Source: Membranipora membranacea (Eukaryota > Bryozoa > Gymnolaemata > Cheilostomatida > Membraniporidae). Taken from it: a stretch of 60,000 nucleotides of DNA. The stretch is not shown here. Location: positions 5,458,001-5,518,000 of the forward strand of contig OU612071.1 of assembly GCA_914767715.1 (NCBI GenBank), written 5' to 3'. Below are more model-generated notes on this DNA. The model had not been told where the DNA came from. It saw only the letters and a program-made list of their open reading frames with translations, and did not search any database. How positions within the stretch are numbered: the first letter of the stretch is position 1.

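Larger units (their letters stand above)
49998..59749. other. introns between exons 74 and 90
   Basis: Sixteen introns of about 320-680 bp. Besides the listed repeats, 55274-55370 carries CCCATAATGCAA facing TTGCATTATGGG about 80 nt apart, and 59400-59740 is very AT-rich. No other genes seen. Confidence 0.5.

Overview
This is eukaryotic, almost certainly animal, DNA. It is AT-rich, with spliceosomal GT-AG introns, a nuclear tRNA gene, a LINE reverse-transcriptase remnant and many short inverted-repeat elements. Nothing in it looks bacterial. A marine invertebrate is likely; a sponge or another early-branching animal is my best guess from the moderate introns and the GCC2_GCC3-type cysteine repeats, but the sequence does not prove it.

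Nearly the whole window is one gene on the minus strand. I could chain 90 complete internal exons (numbered 1-90 here in coordinate order), a partial exon 0 at the left edge and a doubtful exon 91 at the right edge. Every junction is GT-AG and every intron phase matches the next exon, giving about 13.5 kb of open coding sequence (about 4,490 residues). Neither the start nor the stop codon is present. Transcription runs from exon 91 to exon 0. The protein is a chain of small cysteine repeats of the form CPxGTYSNxTG...CxxCxxGYYC, resembling Pfam GCC2_GCC3/Ephrin_rec_like. It is probably a very large, N-glycosylated secreted or surface protein. No transmembrane segment, kinase or other anchor falls inside the window.

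The repeats have a higher order. Diagnostic exon types recur every 13-15 exons (7.5-9.7 kb), for example exons 19/33/48/63/78, 5/16/30/45/60, 23/37/52 and 8/20/34/49/64. The gene therefore seems to have grown by tandem duplication of a block of about 14-15 exons. The 5' side (exons 67-90) is more diverged and carries unusual inserts.

Region by region. 1-4.3 kb: exons 0-7. 4.3-7.6 kb: the longest intron, with a LINE fragment and a probable plus-strand gene nested in it that encodes a RING finger followed by a 14-residue hydrophobic repeat. 7.6-17.5 kb: exons 8-22, with several copies of a short inverted-repeat family. 17.9-19.2 kb: exons 23-24, separated by a minisatellite of 21 exact 32-bp units, each repeating the exon-24 splice donor. 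19.8-39.6 kb: exons 25-59, with simple repeats and local duplications of splice sites. 39.8-45 kb: exons 60-67, a 790-bp fold-back element and a tRNA-Val(AAC). 45.4-60 kb: exons 68-90.
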